Assembly: GCF_036826855.1 (NCBI RefSeq)
Contig: NZ_CP104578.1
Location: 5,181,501-5,245,500, forward strand
Length of the DNA: 64,000 nucleotides
Origin: Streptomyces sp. SJL17-4
GTDB taxonomy: Bacteria; Actinomycetota; Actinomycetes; Streptomycetales; Streptomycetaceae
Direction: 5' to 3'
Part shown: one piece after another, positions 53,319 through 62,635 of the stretch
Position numbering within the stretch: position 1 is the stretch's first letter
Layout: every line of letters begins with the position of its first letter
Translations under genes and position numbers: made by a program
The notes under the pieces: model-generated
Databases searched by the model: none
Seen by the model: the letters and a program-made list of their open reading frames with translations, nothing else
What the model was told of the DNA's origin: nothing

Positions 53319-54410
53319 GTGAGTGCTGTGAGCGTGCGCGTCGTGCGTCCGGGGGAGCTGGGCGAGCGCGAGATCGAGGCCTGGCGGGAGCTGCGTGCCA
53401 AGTCCGGCGGGCCGGCGAATCCCTTCATGGAACCGGAGTTCACCCGCGCGGTCGCCGAAGTCCGCCCGCGCTCGCGGGTCGCCGTCTGGTGGGAGGACGG
53501 CGAGCCGGTCGGCTTCCTGCCGTACGAGAAGGGTCTCCTCGGCGGGGGCCGTGCCATCGGTTTCGGGGTCTCCGACAGCCAGGGAGCCGTCCTGCGCTCC
53601 GGACTGCGCCCGGGAGCACGGGCGTTGCTGCGCGTCTGCGGTCTCGCCGTCTGGGAGTTCGACAACCTGGAGGACGGGCAGCCGGTCTTCGAGGGCGCCG
53701 CCACCGAGTTCTTCGCCTCGCCCGTGATCGACGTCGGTGAGGGGTACGCGGCCTACGAGGCCCTGCTCCGCGTCCAGTCGCCCAAGTTCCTGAAGACCAC
53801 CCTCGCCAAGGAGCGCAGGCTCGGCCGCCAGGCGGACGGCGAGGTGCGCTTCGTCTTCGACGAGCGCGATCCGGCGGCCCTGCGCACCCTCATGGAGTGG
53901 AAGTCCGCCCAGTACCGCAGGACCGGCCGCGGCGACCGCTTCGCCCAGGAGTGGATCAGCGCCCTCGTCCGCCGCCTCCACACGCTCCGTACACCCGGCT
54001 GTTCCGGCGTCCTGTCCGTGCTGTACGTGGGGGAGCGCCCGATCGCCGCCCACTTCGGGCTGCGGTCCCGCACCGTGCTGTCCTGCTGGTTCCCGGCGTA
54101 CGACCCCGAGTTCGCGAAGTACTCGCCGGGGCTCGTCCTCCATCTGCGGATGGCCGAGGCCGCTGCCGCCGCCGGGATCGGGATGCTGGACCTGGGGCGC
54201 GGCGCCGCCGAGTACAAGGACGCCCTGAAGACGGGGGAGTTGACGGTGCACGAGGGTGCCGTCGTCCGCCCCGGTGTGCGGGGTGCCCTGCACTGGCTGC
54301 GCCGGGAGCCCCCGCTGCGCGTCCACCGCTTCGTCCGCACCCGGCCGGCCCTCGCGGCCCGGGGGCGCGCCGCGCTCAACGGTCTCGCTCGTCTGCGGGG
54401 CCACCGTTAG
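53319..54410 (+). CDS. CelD/BcsL-like (FemAB-related) acyltransferase
   Basis: 363 residues from GTG 53319. Two GNAT-like lobes as in the Acetyltransf_6 family: EIEAWRELRAKSGGPANPFMEPEFTRAVAEVRP at the start, YEALLRVQSPKFLKTTLAKERRL in the middle, ERPIAAHFGLRSRTVLSCWFPAYDPEFAKYSPGLVLHLRMAEAAAAAGIGMLDLGRGAAEYKDAL in the second lobe. Such enzymes acylate surface polysaccharides. It opens the polysaccharide-type block and is followed by a 33-base repeat array. Confidence 0.86.
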   Translation: MSAVSVRVVRPGELGEREIEAWRELRAKSGGPANPFMEPEFTRAVAEVRPRSRVAVWWEDGEPVGFLPYEKGLLGGGRAIGFGVSDSQGAVLRSGLRPGARALLRVCGLAVWEFDNLEDGQPVFEGAATEFFASPVIDVGEGYAAYEALLRVQSPKFLKTTLAKERRLGRQADGEVRFVFDERDPAALRTLMEWKSAQYRRTGRGDRFAQEWISALVRRLHTLRTPGCSGVLSVLYVGERPIAAHFGLRSRTVLSCWFPAYDPEFAKYSPGLVLHLRMAEAAAAAGIGMLDLGRGAAEYKDALKTGELTVHEGAVVRPGVRGALHWLRREPPLRVHRFVRTRPALAARGRAALNGLARLRGHR

Positions 54411-54453
54411 CCCCACCACGGAGCCGCGATCCGCGCCGGCGGGGCGGACAGCC

Positions 54454-54585
54454 GTCGCGTTCCCCGTCCCCGCGCTCCCCGCACGTGTCGCGTTCCCCGT
54501 CCCCGCGCTCCCCGCACGTGTCGCGTTCGCCGTCCGCGCGATCCCGGCACCCGTCGCATTCGCCGTCCCCGCCGCACCCGCCCTC
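54454..54585. repeat. Four 33-bp tandem repeats
   Basis: Units start at 54454, 54487, 54520 and 54553; the first two are identical apart from the ends, later ones diverge. The core is GTCGCGTTCCCCGTCCCCGC. The period equals 11 codons and the reading frame stays open to a TGA overlapping the next ATG, but no start codon lies in front, so I treat it as noncoding. Confidence 0.88.
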
Positions 54586-54608
54586 GTACGCCTCTGGGGA
54601 GACCCCCG

Positions 54609-55943
54609 ATGAGCAGCCCCCCTGTCCCCCGGCCCCTCTCCGTCGCCGAGCTCGATCTCGACGCCCCCGACGGGCCCGTCCTCGGCTTCCGGCCCGCGCC
54701 CGGCGGTCCGGCCGTCGTGCCCGGTGACGTCTACGCGCTGGTACGGCTCCGGGGCCGGCCCGCCGCCACCGTCGTCGGTACCGTCGCCGACGGCGAGGAC
54801 CCCGCCGAGGTGCTCGCCGCCCTCGCCCGGCGGCGGCTCGCGCAGGAAGGGAAGCCCCGGACCGACGCCGAACGACTCGCCGCGGCCCGGGAGGACGCTG
54901 CCGAGGGCTCTTCCGAGGACGCTTCCGACGCGCTCACCCCGCCCCGTACCTCCGTTGTCGTCGCCACCCGTGAGCGGCCCGAGTCCCTCGCCCGGGCCCT
55001 CGACTCGCTCCTCGTCCAGGACCACCCGGACTTCGAGCTGATCGTCGTCGACAACGCGCCCCGCACCACCGACACCCACGAGCTCGTCACCCGCAAGTAC
55101 GCCCAGCATGCCGAGTACGCCGACCGCGTCCGGTACGTCCGCGAGGACACTCCCGGTCTCGCCACCGCCCACAACACCGGACTGGCCGCCGCCGAGGGCG
55201 CCGTCGTCGCCTTCACCGACGACGACGTGATCGCCGACCCGCACTGGCTGACCGCCCTCACCGCGCCCTTCGCCGGCGACCCCGGTCTCGGCTGCGTCAC
55301 CGGCCTCATCCTGCCCGCCCGGCTGAGCACCCCCGCCCAGGTCCTCCTCGAATCGCACGGCGGCTTCGCCAAGGGCTTCGCGCCCCGGCTGTACGACCCG
55401 GCCCGGCCGCCCGCCGACGAACCGCTCTTCCCCTTCACCGCCGGCAGCTTCGGCTCCGGCGCCAACATGGCCTTCCGCGCCGACGCCCTCCGCCGGGCCG
55501 GCGGCTTCGACCCGGCGACCGGCACCGGGACCGCGGCCAGGGGCGGCGACGACCTGTACGCCTTCGTCGCCGTCCTCTCCGCCGGCTTCCGCCTCCGCTA
55601 CACCTCCGAGGCCCTCGTCTGGCACCACCACCGCGACACCTGGCAGGACCTGCGGAACCAGGCGTACGGCTACGGCGCCGGGCTCACCGCGTACCTCACC
55701 GCCACCCTGGTACGCAGCCCCCGCCTGCTGCCCGCCCTGCTCGCCCGGCTGCCGCGCGGCCTCGCCCACGCCCGGGCCATGACCGCCCAGCGCGGGGAGA
55801 TCCCCGAGGGGGGCGTTCCCGGCGAGCACGGCACCCAGCACCACCCCTGGCCCGCCTCCCTCTCCCGACTGGAGCGACGCGGCATGCTCTACGGCCCGAT
55901 CGGCTACGCGAAGGCCCGGCTGCGGAAGGCGGACACCCGATGA
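54609..55943 (+). CDS. Family 2 glycosyltransferase
   Basis: 444 residues from ATG 54609. A preceding domain of about 110 residues (VAELDLDAPDGPVLGF, VYALVRLRGRPAATVVG) is followed by the GT2 domain: TSVVVATRERPESLARALDSLLVQDHPDFELIVVDNAP, FTDDDVIADPHWL (DDD metal site) and GGDDLYAFVAVLSAGFRLRYTSEALVWHHHRD. It should add a sugar to a carrier-linked or surface polymer on the cytosolic side. It overlaps the next gene (ATGA). Confidence 0.9.
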   Translation: MSSPPVPRPLSVAELDLDAPDGPVLGFRPAPGGPAVVPGDVYALVRLRGRPAATVVGTVADGEDPAEVLAALARRRLAQEGKPRTDAERLAAAREDAAEGSSEDASDALTPPRTSVVVATRERPESLARALDSLLVQDHPDFELIVVDNAPRTTDTHELVTRKYAQHAEYADRVRYVREDTPGLATAHNTGLAAAEGAVVAFTDDDVIADPHWLTALTAPFAGDPGLGCVTGLILPARLSTPAQVLLESHGGFAKGFAPRLYDPARPPADEPLFPFTAGSFGSGANMAFRADALRRAGGFDPATGTGTAARGGDDLYAFVAVLSAGFRLRYTSEALVWHHHRDTWQDLRNQAYGYGAGLTAYLTATLVRSPRLLPALLARLPRGLAHARAMTAQRGEIPEGGVPGEHGTQHHPWPASLSRLERRGMLYGPIGYAKARLRKADTR

Positions 55944-56749
55944 GCGGCGCCCCCCTGCGCACCCGCATACCCGTCCTCCTCTACCACGCCGTGATGGAGG
56001 ACCCGCCGGACTGGATCGCCGAATTCACCGTCCCGCCCAAGGAGTTCGCCGCCCAGCTCGACGCGATCGTGGCCAGCGGCCGTACCGCGGTCACCGTCGG
56101 CGCCCTCGCCGCGCACTTCGCCACCGGCGCCCCGCTGCCGCCCCGCCCCGTCGTCCTCACCTTCGACGACGGCTTCGCCGACCTGGTCGGGCCGACCGCC
56201 GAGGCGCTCGCCGCCCGCGACCTGCCGTCCACCGCGTACCTCACCACCGGGGCCATCACCCGCGGCCGGCCGTGTCTGCTGCCGCCCGCGCCGATGATGA
56301 CCCTCGCCCAGGCGCCGCTCCTGGAGCAGTACGGGATGGAGGTCGGCGCGCACACCGCCACCCACCCGCAGCTCGACACCCTCGCGCCGGCCGCGCTCCG
56401 CCGGGAACTGCGGGAGTCCAAGGCGGTGCTGGAGGACGTCCTCGGGCACGAGGTCCGACATCTCGCCTACCCGCACGGCTACAACAGCCCGGCCGTACGG
56501 CGGGCCGCCGCGGCCGCCGGCTACACCTCGGCCGTCGCCGTCCGGCACGCGCTCAGCTCCGGGACCGACGAGATCTACCGCATCGCCCGGCTCATCCTGC
56601 GCCGCGGCCACACCGTCGCCGACATCGAGCAGTGGATGGAGGGGCGCGGGGCGAAGGCCGCGCCATACCCCGACTCGCTGCCCACGGTCGGCTGGCGGAT
56701 GTACCGCAGAGCCCGCGCCCTGCTCAGGGGGCCCGAGTTCGCCGGCTGA
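55940..56749 (+). CDS. Polysaccharide deacetylase (CE4)
   Basis: 269 residues, overlapping the GT2 gene. IPVLLYHAVMEDPPDWIAEFTVPPKEFAAQLD, VVLTFDDGFAD (catalytic Asp and metal Asp), GAHTATHPQLD with two metal His, and RHLAYPHGYNSPAVRRAA are the NodB motifs in order. No signal peptide is visible. It would remove N- or O-acetyl groups from a glycan, in step with the acyltransferase two genes upstream. Confidence 0.92.
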   Translation: MSGAPLRTRIPVLLYHAVMEDPPDWIAEFTVPPKEFAAQLDAIVASGRTAVTVGALAAHFATGAPLPPRPVVLTFDDGFADLVGPTAEALAARDLPSTAYLTTGAITRGRPCLLPPAPMMTLAQAPLLEQYGMEVGAHTATHPQLDTLAPAALRRELRESKAVLEDVLGHEVRHLAYPHGYNSPAVRRAAAAAGYTSAVAVRHALSSGTDEIYRIARLILRRGHTVADIEQWMEGRGAKAAPYPDSLPTVGWRMYRRARALLRGPEFAG

Positions 56750-56796
56750 GGTCCGGCCCGTCCGAAGATCGACAACTCCGGCAATCCGCCCGGCAG

Positions 56797-56838
56797 TTGA
56801 AAGCCCGAACATAACCGAAGTACGTTCCTGTACTTCGG
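56797..56838 (+). promoter_or_regulatory. Promoter with an inverted repeat covering the -10 box
   Basis: TTGAAA (56797-56802) and TACGTT (56821-56826) are 18 bases apart. CCGAAGTAC (56815-56823) and GTACTTCGG (56830-56838) form a perfect 9-base inverted repeat with a 6-base centre that covers the -10 box and the probable start site. A good repressor operator; it could also be an RNA hairpin 16 bases before the start codon. Confidence 0.68.
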
Positions 56839-56853
56839 CGAAAGGGATAGTTC

Positions 56854-58824
56854 GTGGGGGGAGAGGCCGTGCAGCGTCAGGGGCCCGCACCGGTGACCGG
56901 GAGCGGTGTGCCACCGCAGCCCTCAGCCACGGACCAGGAGCCGGGGGACCGGGGGGCGGAGGAGCGGGAGACCGGGGTCCGAGAGGCGGGGGAGCGGGAG
57001 ACCGGCGGTGCCACCGCCGTCCGGGGCCGTCTCGCCACCGCCCTCCGTTCCCCCGACGCCCTCAACCTCGTCCCCCTCCTCGTCGCGGGCGCCCTCTGGC
57101 TCTCGGCGCTGCCCGGCATCGACTTCCGGAGCATGGACGAGTTCGGTCTCCTCGACCGCTTCCCGCTCACCTTCTACGCCGCCCTCGCCGTCCTCACCTG
57201 CGGTTTCGTCATCACCCTGCGCCGAGCAGGCACCGCGCCCCTCTGGCCGGCCACGTACTGCGCGGCGATGCTCGTCGCCCTCAAGGCGCCCCCCGCGATC
57301 CTCTACGACACCGTCCGCTACGCCTGGGCGTCCAAGCACGACGCGATCATCAGCAGGCTGCTCGACCAGGGCACCGTCCACCCCGGGACCGAGCTCTCCG
57401 GCGGCATGTCCGCCTACGACCAGTGGCCCGGCTTCTTCTCGCTGGACGCCGCCCTCGTCCGGGCCTTCGGCGTGGACGCCGCCGCCTCGTTCATCAACTG
57501 GGCGCCCGTCGCGCTCGGTCTGCTCACCGTCCCCGTCCTGATCCTCGTCTACCGCACGTTCAGCGACGACTGGCGCCTGGTGTGGACCGGTGTGTGGATC
57601 TTCCAGCTGGCGAACTGGGTGGGCCAGGACTACCTCTCGCCGCAGGGCTTCTCGTACCTGCTCTACCTCACCGTCTTCGCCGTCGTCGTCCGGCACTTCG
57701 TGCTGCCCGGCTCGGCGGGAAGACTCCGCGACCGCGCCACGCTCGACCCGGCCGCCGCGGCCGTACCGCCGCCCACGACCACCCGGCAGCGGGCCGTCGC
57801 CGTCCTCTTCCTCGTCCCGATCATCGCCACCATCAACGCCTCGCACCAGCTCACCCCCGTGATGCTGTGCGCGAGCCTGTTCGCGCTCTGCCTCACCCGC
57901 CGCTACCGCAACCTCGGGCTCCTCGCCGTCACCGGCCTGATCATGCTGGTCTGGAACCTGACCATGGGCCGGGAGCTGTTCCTCGACACCCTCGGCACCC
58001 TGCGCGAGAAGGCCGGCGACCTGCTCGGCAACTCGCGCCCCGGCTTCGCGGGCGACCCCACCGGGCCGGGCCCGGAACTCGTCGGCAGCGCCAACATCCT
58101 GATGGTGCTCGCCCTCGGCGGGCTCGCCGCCGCCGCCGTGCTCCTCCGCCGCAGGCTGGTCCGCAGCGCGCTGCCGCTGCTGCTCACCGCCGCGGCGCCC
58201 CTCCCGATGTTCGCCGTGAACGACTACGGCGGCGAGATGATCTTCCGGGTCTATCTGTTCGGTCTTCCCGGCGCCGCCTTCTTCGCCGCCGCCGCGCTCG
58301 TCCCCGCCGCCGGGGCCGCGAGCCGCGCCGCCGCGGTCGCCCGCCGCACGGCCGCCGTCGCCCTGCCCCTCACCCTCGTCGCCATGCTCGCCGGCTTCCT
58401 GCCCTCGTACTACGGCAAGGAGGGCATGCACTACGCGCCGCCCGGCGAGACCGCGCTCACCCGCCGCGCCTTCGACCGGGCGCCCGACGGGGCGTTGATC
58501 CTCGCCGCGACCGGCGCGTTCGCCGACTCGTACTACCGCTACGACCACTACGAGCGCTGGTTCTTCACCGAGCAGGAGGTCGACGAGAACCTCCGCATGC
58601 TGAAGGACCCGGCAGGCTACCTCGCCGGCGGCATCCCCACGGGCCGCCCGGCCTATGTGATCCTCACCCCCACCCAGGGCGAGGCCGTCATCGGCGAGGG
58701 CTACCTCCCGGAGGGCGGCTTCGACCGCGTCGGCGAGGCGCTCAAGGCGTCGCCGCTGTTCGCGGTCGTGGAGGAGAGCCGGTACGGACTCGTCCTGCGC
58801 TACCGGCCCACCACCACCGGCTGA
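56854..58824 (+). CDS. Large integral membrane protein, GT-C-like
   Basis: 656 residues from GTG 56854 (AAAGGGA upstream). A disordered charged N terminus of about 65 residues (DRGAEERETGVREAGERE), then a run of about 12 transmembrane helices (70-520) with conserved luminal pieces (SKHDAIISRLLDQGTV, YDQWPGFFSLDAALVRAFG), and a C-terminal outer domain (about 530-656). This is the shape of lipid-linked sugar transferases or polymerases. The exact family is not certain. Likely the polymer-assembly core of the block. Confidence 0.78.
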   Translation: MGGEAVQRQGPAPVTGSGVPPQPSATDQEPGDRGAEERETGVREAGERETGGATAVRGRLATALRSPDALNLVPLLVAGALWLSALPGIDFRSMDEFGLLDRFPLTFYAALAVLTCGFVITLRRAGTAPLWPATYCAAMLVALKAPPAILYDTVRYAWASKHDAIISRLLDQGTVHPGTELSGGMSAYDQWPGFFSLDAALVRAFGVDAAASFINWAPVALGLLTVPVLILVYRTFSDDWRLVWTGVWIFQLANWVGQDYLSPQGFSYLLYLTVFAVVVRHFVLPGSAGRLRDRATLDPAAAAVPPPTTTRQRAVAVLFLVPIIATINASHQLTPVMLCASLFALCLTRRYRNLGLLAVTGLIMLVWNLTMGRELFLDTLGTLREKAGDLLGNSRPGFAGDPTGPGPELVGSANILMVLALGGLAAAAVLLRRRLVRSALPLLLTAAAPLPMFAVNDYGGEMIFRVYLFGLPGAAFFAAAALVPAAGAASRAAAVARRTAAVALPLTLVAMLAGFLPSYYGKEGMHYAPPGETALTRRAFDRAPDGALILAATGAFADSYYRYDHYERWFFTEQEVDENLRMLKDPAGYLAGGIPTGRPAYVILTPTQGEAVIGEGYLPEGGFDRVGEALKASPLFAVVEESRYGLVLRYRPTTTG

Positions 58825-58916
58825 ACACGACCGGCTGGGCACGACCGCCCACCACCGGCCGCACACCCCTCCGACGGCACGCCCGTCGGCCCACCCGTAC
58901 GAGGAGCAGGTACGCC
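58825..58916. other. Short gap with repeated CACGACCG motifs
   Basis: CACGACCG and CACCACCGGC recur at 58811-58862, directly after the stop of the membrane protein gene. No gene. GAGGAGCAGG before 58917 is the next ribosome site. Confidence 0.4.
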
Positions 58917-59381
58917 ATGGCCCACCCACGCCTGACCCCACGCGTCCAGCGCAGAGCCGCCCTCGCGGCCTCCGGATGGGTCGCCCTCGCGGCGACCGCG
59001 CTCCCCGGCGGCTCCCCGGCGCGCTGGATCCCGGTCCTCGCCTTCGTCGTCCTCGCGCCCGGCCTCGCCCTGCTGCTCCCGCAGCCCCTCGGACTGCGCC
59101 CCGGCGCCCGACTCGAAGCACTGGCGCTGGCCGCACCGGTCAGCCTGTCCGTGGCCACCCTCGTCGCGACCACCCTCTTCCTGACGGAGGCCTTCTCGCT
59201 CACCCTCTTCCTCGTCGTCCTCGCCCTCTTCGTGAGCGTCGTCGCCGTCCTCCCCGGAGTTCCGCTGCCCGCCGCCACCCGCGGGGCCGTCGAGCGCGAC
59301 GGCGCCCGGCCCTCCCGGACCCGCACGCTCCGGCTCCGCCCGCCGCGATTCCGCGCACGAGGGGCCGGTGGGGGCGGATGA
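58917..59381 (+). CDS. Small membrane protein
   Basis: 154 residues with four predicted helices (about 18-38, 40-58, 75-95, 98-120) and a basic tail (SRTRTLRLRPPRFRARG). No family recognised. It overlaps the glycosyl hydrolase gene (ATGA at 59378), so they are coupled, and the spacing to the preceding gene suggests one operon. Perhaps an accessory subunit of the glycan machine; this is inference. Confidence 0.7.
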   Translation: MAHPRLTPRVQRRAALAASGWVALAATALPGGSPARWIPVLAFVVLAPGLALLLPQPLGLRPGARLEALALAAPVSLSVATLVATTLFLTEAFSLTLFLVVLALFVSVVAVLPGVPLPAATRGAVERDGARPSRTRTLRLRPPRFRARGAGGGG

Positions 59382-60439
59382 CCGGGCGGCACGCCCAGGG
59401 CGGGCCCTGGGCCCGGCTCGCGATCGCGCTCGCCGCCGTCGGCGCCCTGACCGCCGGGATAGGGGTCTGGTCGACCCTCGCCGAGGGCGACGACCGCTGC
59501 ACCCCCGACGCCACCCTCGTCGCCCCGTGCGGGGCCTGGTGGGGCGCGTACATCCCGCACGACGAGGACAGCTCGCTCACCCGGCCCGTGTACGCCTTCG
59601 AGAAGAAGATCGGCCGCAAGCTCGACCTCGTCTACACGTACCACGACATGTCGGGGAGCAAGGCGGACGGCGAACTGCTCACCCCCGACGAGCGTGAACT
59701 CGGCCGTGAGCGACTCCTCATGCTGGCCTGGGAGTCCACCGTGTGGACCGAGAAGCACCACGCCAACTGGACCGAGCGGCAGCTCGGCTGGAAGAACATC
59801 GCCTCCGGGAAGTACGACACCTCCGTCATCGACCCGCAGGCCCGCCGGATCAAGGAGTACGGCAAGCGGGTCTTCTTCTCCTTCGACCAGGAGGCGGACT
59901 TCCGCATCCCCGAGGGCGCCGGGACCCCCGAGGAGTACGTCGCCGCCTACCGTCACCTCCACGACCGCTTCGAGAAGCTGGGCGTCACCAACGTGGTGTG
60001 GGTGTGGACCGTCTCGGGCTACCTCGGCAACGCCGAGCGGATGCAGGCGCTCTACCCGGGAGACGACTACGTCGACTGGATCGGCATGGACCAGTACAAC
60101 TACTACCTCTGCCACAAGTCGCCGGACTGGCTCGACTTCGACCGGAGCCAGCGCCCCAGCTACGACTGGCTCCGGAAGAACATCTCCGACGACAAGCCGA
60201 TCATGCTCTCCGAGTTCTCCACCGCCCCCGACCCGAAGAAGCCCGCGCGGCAGCGCGACTGGTACACCGCCATCCCGAAGGTGGCGCCGACCCTGCCGGA
60301 CGCGCGCGCGTACGTCCACTGGAACCGGGCCGTTCCCGGGCCCGGCTGCGACCTGACCATCAACTCGGGCCCGGGCCTCGAGGGATACCGGACCGCGGGC
60401 CAGGACCCGTACTTCCGCCAGGACGTGCCGAACCGCTGA
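59378..60439 (+). CDS. Membrane-anchored GH26-like glycosyl hydrolase
   Basis: 353 residues from ATG 59378. Short cytosolic start, one transmembrane helix (about 12-34), then a (beta/alpha)8 domain: GAWWGAYIPHDED, the acid/base Glu172 in FSFDQEADFRIP and the nucleophile Glu279 in PIMLSEFST are at the positions expected for GH26 (mannanase-like). It faces outside and probably trims or releases the polymer made by this cluster. Substrate unproven. Confidence 0.83.
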   Translation: MTGRHAQGGPWARLAIALAAVGALTAGIGVWSTLAEGDDRCTPDATLVAPCGAWWGAYIPHDEDSSLTRPVYAFEKKIGRKLDLVYTYHDMSGSKADGELLTPDERELGRERLLMLAWESTVWTEKHHANWTERQLGWKNIASGKYDTSVIDPQARRIKEYGKRVFFSFDQEADFRIPEGAGTPEEYVAAYRHLHDRFEKLGVTNVVWVWTVSGYLGNAERMQALYPGDDYVDWIGMDQYNYYLCHKSPDWLDFDRSQRPSYDWLRKNISDDKPIMLSEFSTAPDPKKPARQRDWYTAIPKVAPTLPDARAYVHWNRAVPGPGCDLTINSGPGLEGYRTAGQDPYFRQDVPNR

Positions 60440-60454
60440 CCCGGGTGCGAGAGG

Positions 60455-62635
60455 TCAGTGGCGCCCCGACGTCAGGCCCCGGAAGGCGCACACCGCCATC
60501 GTGCCGCCCGCCAGGCCCAGGAAGAGCGGCAGCGGGGCCGTGGCGAAGGCCTGCTGCCCCGCCCAGCCCGCCCAGACGAGGACCCACACCACACCGGCCG
60601 TGACCCGCGCGCCCACCCCGACCACCCGCAGCAGCACGGCCGTCAGGAGCAGGCTCAGCGCCTGGAGGGCGATGGGCGCGACGGCCCGTTCGACCCCGTC
60701 GCCCAGGAGCGTCGCCCCGGGACCCGCCGCGTCGGCCGGCCGCAGACCCAGCAGGGGCGGCGCGGTGTGCAGGGCCAGGAAGGTGGCGAGCAGGACCGCC
60801 GCGGCGAACACGGGCCGGAAGAACCGGAGCCCGACGGCGGCGCCCTGGAGGGCGACCAGGAGCAGCCCCGCGAGGAGGGTGACCGGGGGCAGTGCGGCGA
60901 GCAGCCCGGTGCCGGACAGCGCGGCCACGTCCAGTGCGCCGGAGCGGGCGAGCGGGAACCAGAACAGCCCGGCGGCCAGGCCGAGCAGCAGCCACAGCCA
61001 GGGCCCCCACCGGTCGGGGGCGTCCGGCGCCGCCGTCCGGGACACCTGCGGCGGCAGCGGGCGCGCGAGCGGGCCCGAGGGCTCGTCGTCACGCTGCCGG
61101 GGTACGTACACGGGGATGCCGAACGCGGGCGTCACCGACTCGTGCGCCCCGCGCAGATAGGCGCTCTCCCGCGCCCAGTTGGTGCCGTACCCGTCCTCCT
61201 CGCGCTCCTTCACCCGGGCCGCCGCCCGGGGGCGCTCGGCCGGTGCCCGGCCCTTGAGGGTGGCCCGCAGGCCCGGCACACAGGCCACCGCCATCACGGT
61301 CATCCCGCCGAGGACGGCGATCCCGGCCCCGCTGATCCCGTACGGGCCGAGCAGCACGGCCGCGCTGCCGAGCACGAGGACGCACATCGCGCCCTGGACG
61401 GCGGCGAGCATGCCCGTGCGGCCCTGGACCCGCAGCACGCCGATGTAGAGCTCCACGGCGACCCGGGGGAGCGCGGCGGCGGCGAGGAGCCGCAGCACGG
61501 TGGAGCCGTTGTCCTGGTAGCCCTGGCCGAAGGGGGCGAGGATCAGCGGCGCGAAGACGACGAGGACGAGCACGACGGGGACGAGCAGCAGCACCATGCG
61601 GCGCAGCGCGCCCCGCACCCCCTCGGCGAGGGACTCGGGGCTGTGCGAGGCGTGCGCGGTGAGCGAGGAGGCCATGTTGATGGCCATGAACTCCATGGTG
61701 CCGCCGACGGTGTACGCCGTGTAGAAGAAGGCGTTGTGGGCGGCGTCGAAGCGGACGGCGACCATCACCGGCAGCAGGCTGATCATGACGAGGCTGAAGA
61801 ACGCGCCGACGGAGTCACCGGCGATGAACCTGCCGATCTCCCGCATCTTCGGCGGCTCGCGGTCCCGGTCGGCTCGGGCCTGCTGGGGGATGAGCCGACG
61901 GAAGACGAGCCAGCCCAGCGGCAGGACGGAGAGCACGATCGCCGCCGACCAGGAGACGAAGACGCCGAGGACCGGCACGGCGGTCGCCAGGAGCACCAGC
62001 AGGACGAGCTTGCCCAGCGAGAAGACGGCGTTGCCGACGGGGACCCAGATCGCCCGTCTCAGGCCGGTGAGGACCCCGTCCTGGAGGGTGAGCAGGGCCC
62101 AGCCGACCGCGGACGCGGTGAAGAAGATCCCGGCGGAGACGGTGCCGAGCGGGGCGTACGACGGCCCCCACAGGTCGAGGGTGAGCAGGAAGACGCCGCA
62201 GGCCACGGTGACGACGACCGTGCTGACCAGGTACAGGCGCACGACCAGCGGGCCGGTGGCCCGGCCGGCCCGGGGCACGTACCGGACGACGGCGCCGGAC
62301 AGGGTGGTCGCCGTGATCGAGGCGAGCATCCGCTGCGCGGCGATGGCGGCGGAGCCCTGGCCGACGGCCTCCTCCGAGTAGTAGCGGGCGGCGATCAGCC
62401 AGAAGCCGAGCCCGAGGGCCGCCGAGACGCCGGTGGAGAGCATCAGGGCGTAGGCGTTGCGGAACATGGAGTTGTCACCGGAGCCGGAGCTTTTGCCGTT
62501 CTTCGCCTCGGCTGACGCGGGCTGCTCGCGACTCGCGTCACCGGCCTGACCGGCCGTGTCGGGCGTACCGCCCATGCCGGCCGTGGCGGCCGCGTCGTCC
62601 CGGTCGGGCCCCCGCAGCCGTACCGTCTCCGTCAC
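60455..62635 (-). CDS. Polysaccharide flippase with extra C-terminal membrane domain
   Basis: 726 residues from GTG 62635, overlapping the aminotransferase stop (GTGA). A disordered start of about 60 residues, then a 12-14 helix Wzx/MATE-type domain (about 60-480: MFRNAYALMLSTGVSAALGLGFWLIAARYYS, GFFS-like AFFSLVMISLLPVMVAVRFDAAHN), a cytosolic linker of about 85 residues with KEREEDGYGTNW, and about six further helices (about 565-715). The tail is not usual for flippases. It would carry lipid-linked units across the membrane. Transcribed opposite to the GH26 gene. Confidence 0.83.
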   Translation of the reverse strand: MTETVRLRGPDRDDAAATAGMGGTPDTAGQAGDASREQPASAEAKNGKSSGSGDNSMFRNAYALMLSTGVSAALGLGFWLIAARYYSEEAVGQGSAAIAAQRMLASITATTLSGAVVRYVPRAGRATGPLVVRLYLVSTVVVTVACGVFLLTLDLWGPSYAPLGTVSAGIFFTASAVGWALLTLQDGVLTGLRRAIWVPVGNAVFSLGKLVLLVLLATAVPVLGVFVSWSAAIVLSVLPLGWLVFRRLIPQQARADRDREPPKMREIGRFIAGDSVGAFFSLVMISLLPVMVAVRFDAAHNAFFYTAYTVGGTMEFMAINMASSLTAHASHSPESLAEGVRGALRRMVLLLVPVVLVLVVFAPLILAPFGQGYQDNGSTVLRLLAAAALPRVAVELYIGVLRVQGRTGMLAAVQGAMCVLVLGSAAVLLGPYGISGAGIAVLGGMTVMAVACVPGLRATLKGRAPAERPRAAARVKEREEDGYGTNWARESAYLRGAHESVTPAFGIPVYVPRQRDDEPSGPLARPLPPQVSRTAAPDAPDRWGPWLWLLLGLAAGLFWFPLARSGALDVAALSGTGLLAALPPVTLLAGLLLVALQGAAVGLRFFRPVFAAAVLLATFLALHTAPPLLGLRPADAAGPGATLLGDGVERAVAPIALQALSLLLTAVLLRVVGVGARVTAGVVWVLVWAGWAGQQAFATAPLPLFLGLAGGTMAVCAFRGLTSGRH

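Noticed and set aside
54256..54612. Open frame through the 33-bp repeats ending at the GT2 start
   Set aside because: Its only start lies inside the acyltransferase gene in a different frame; kept only as a repeat observation.
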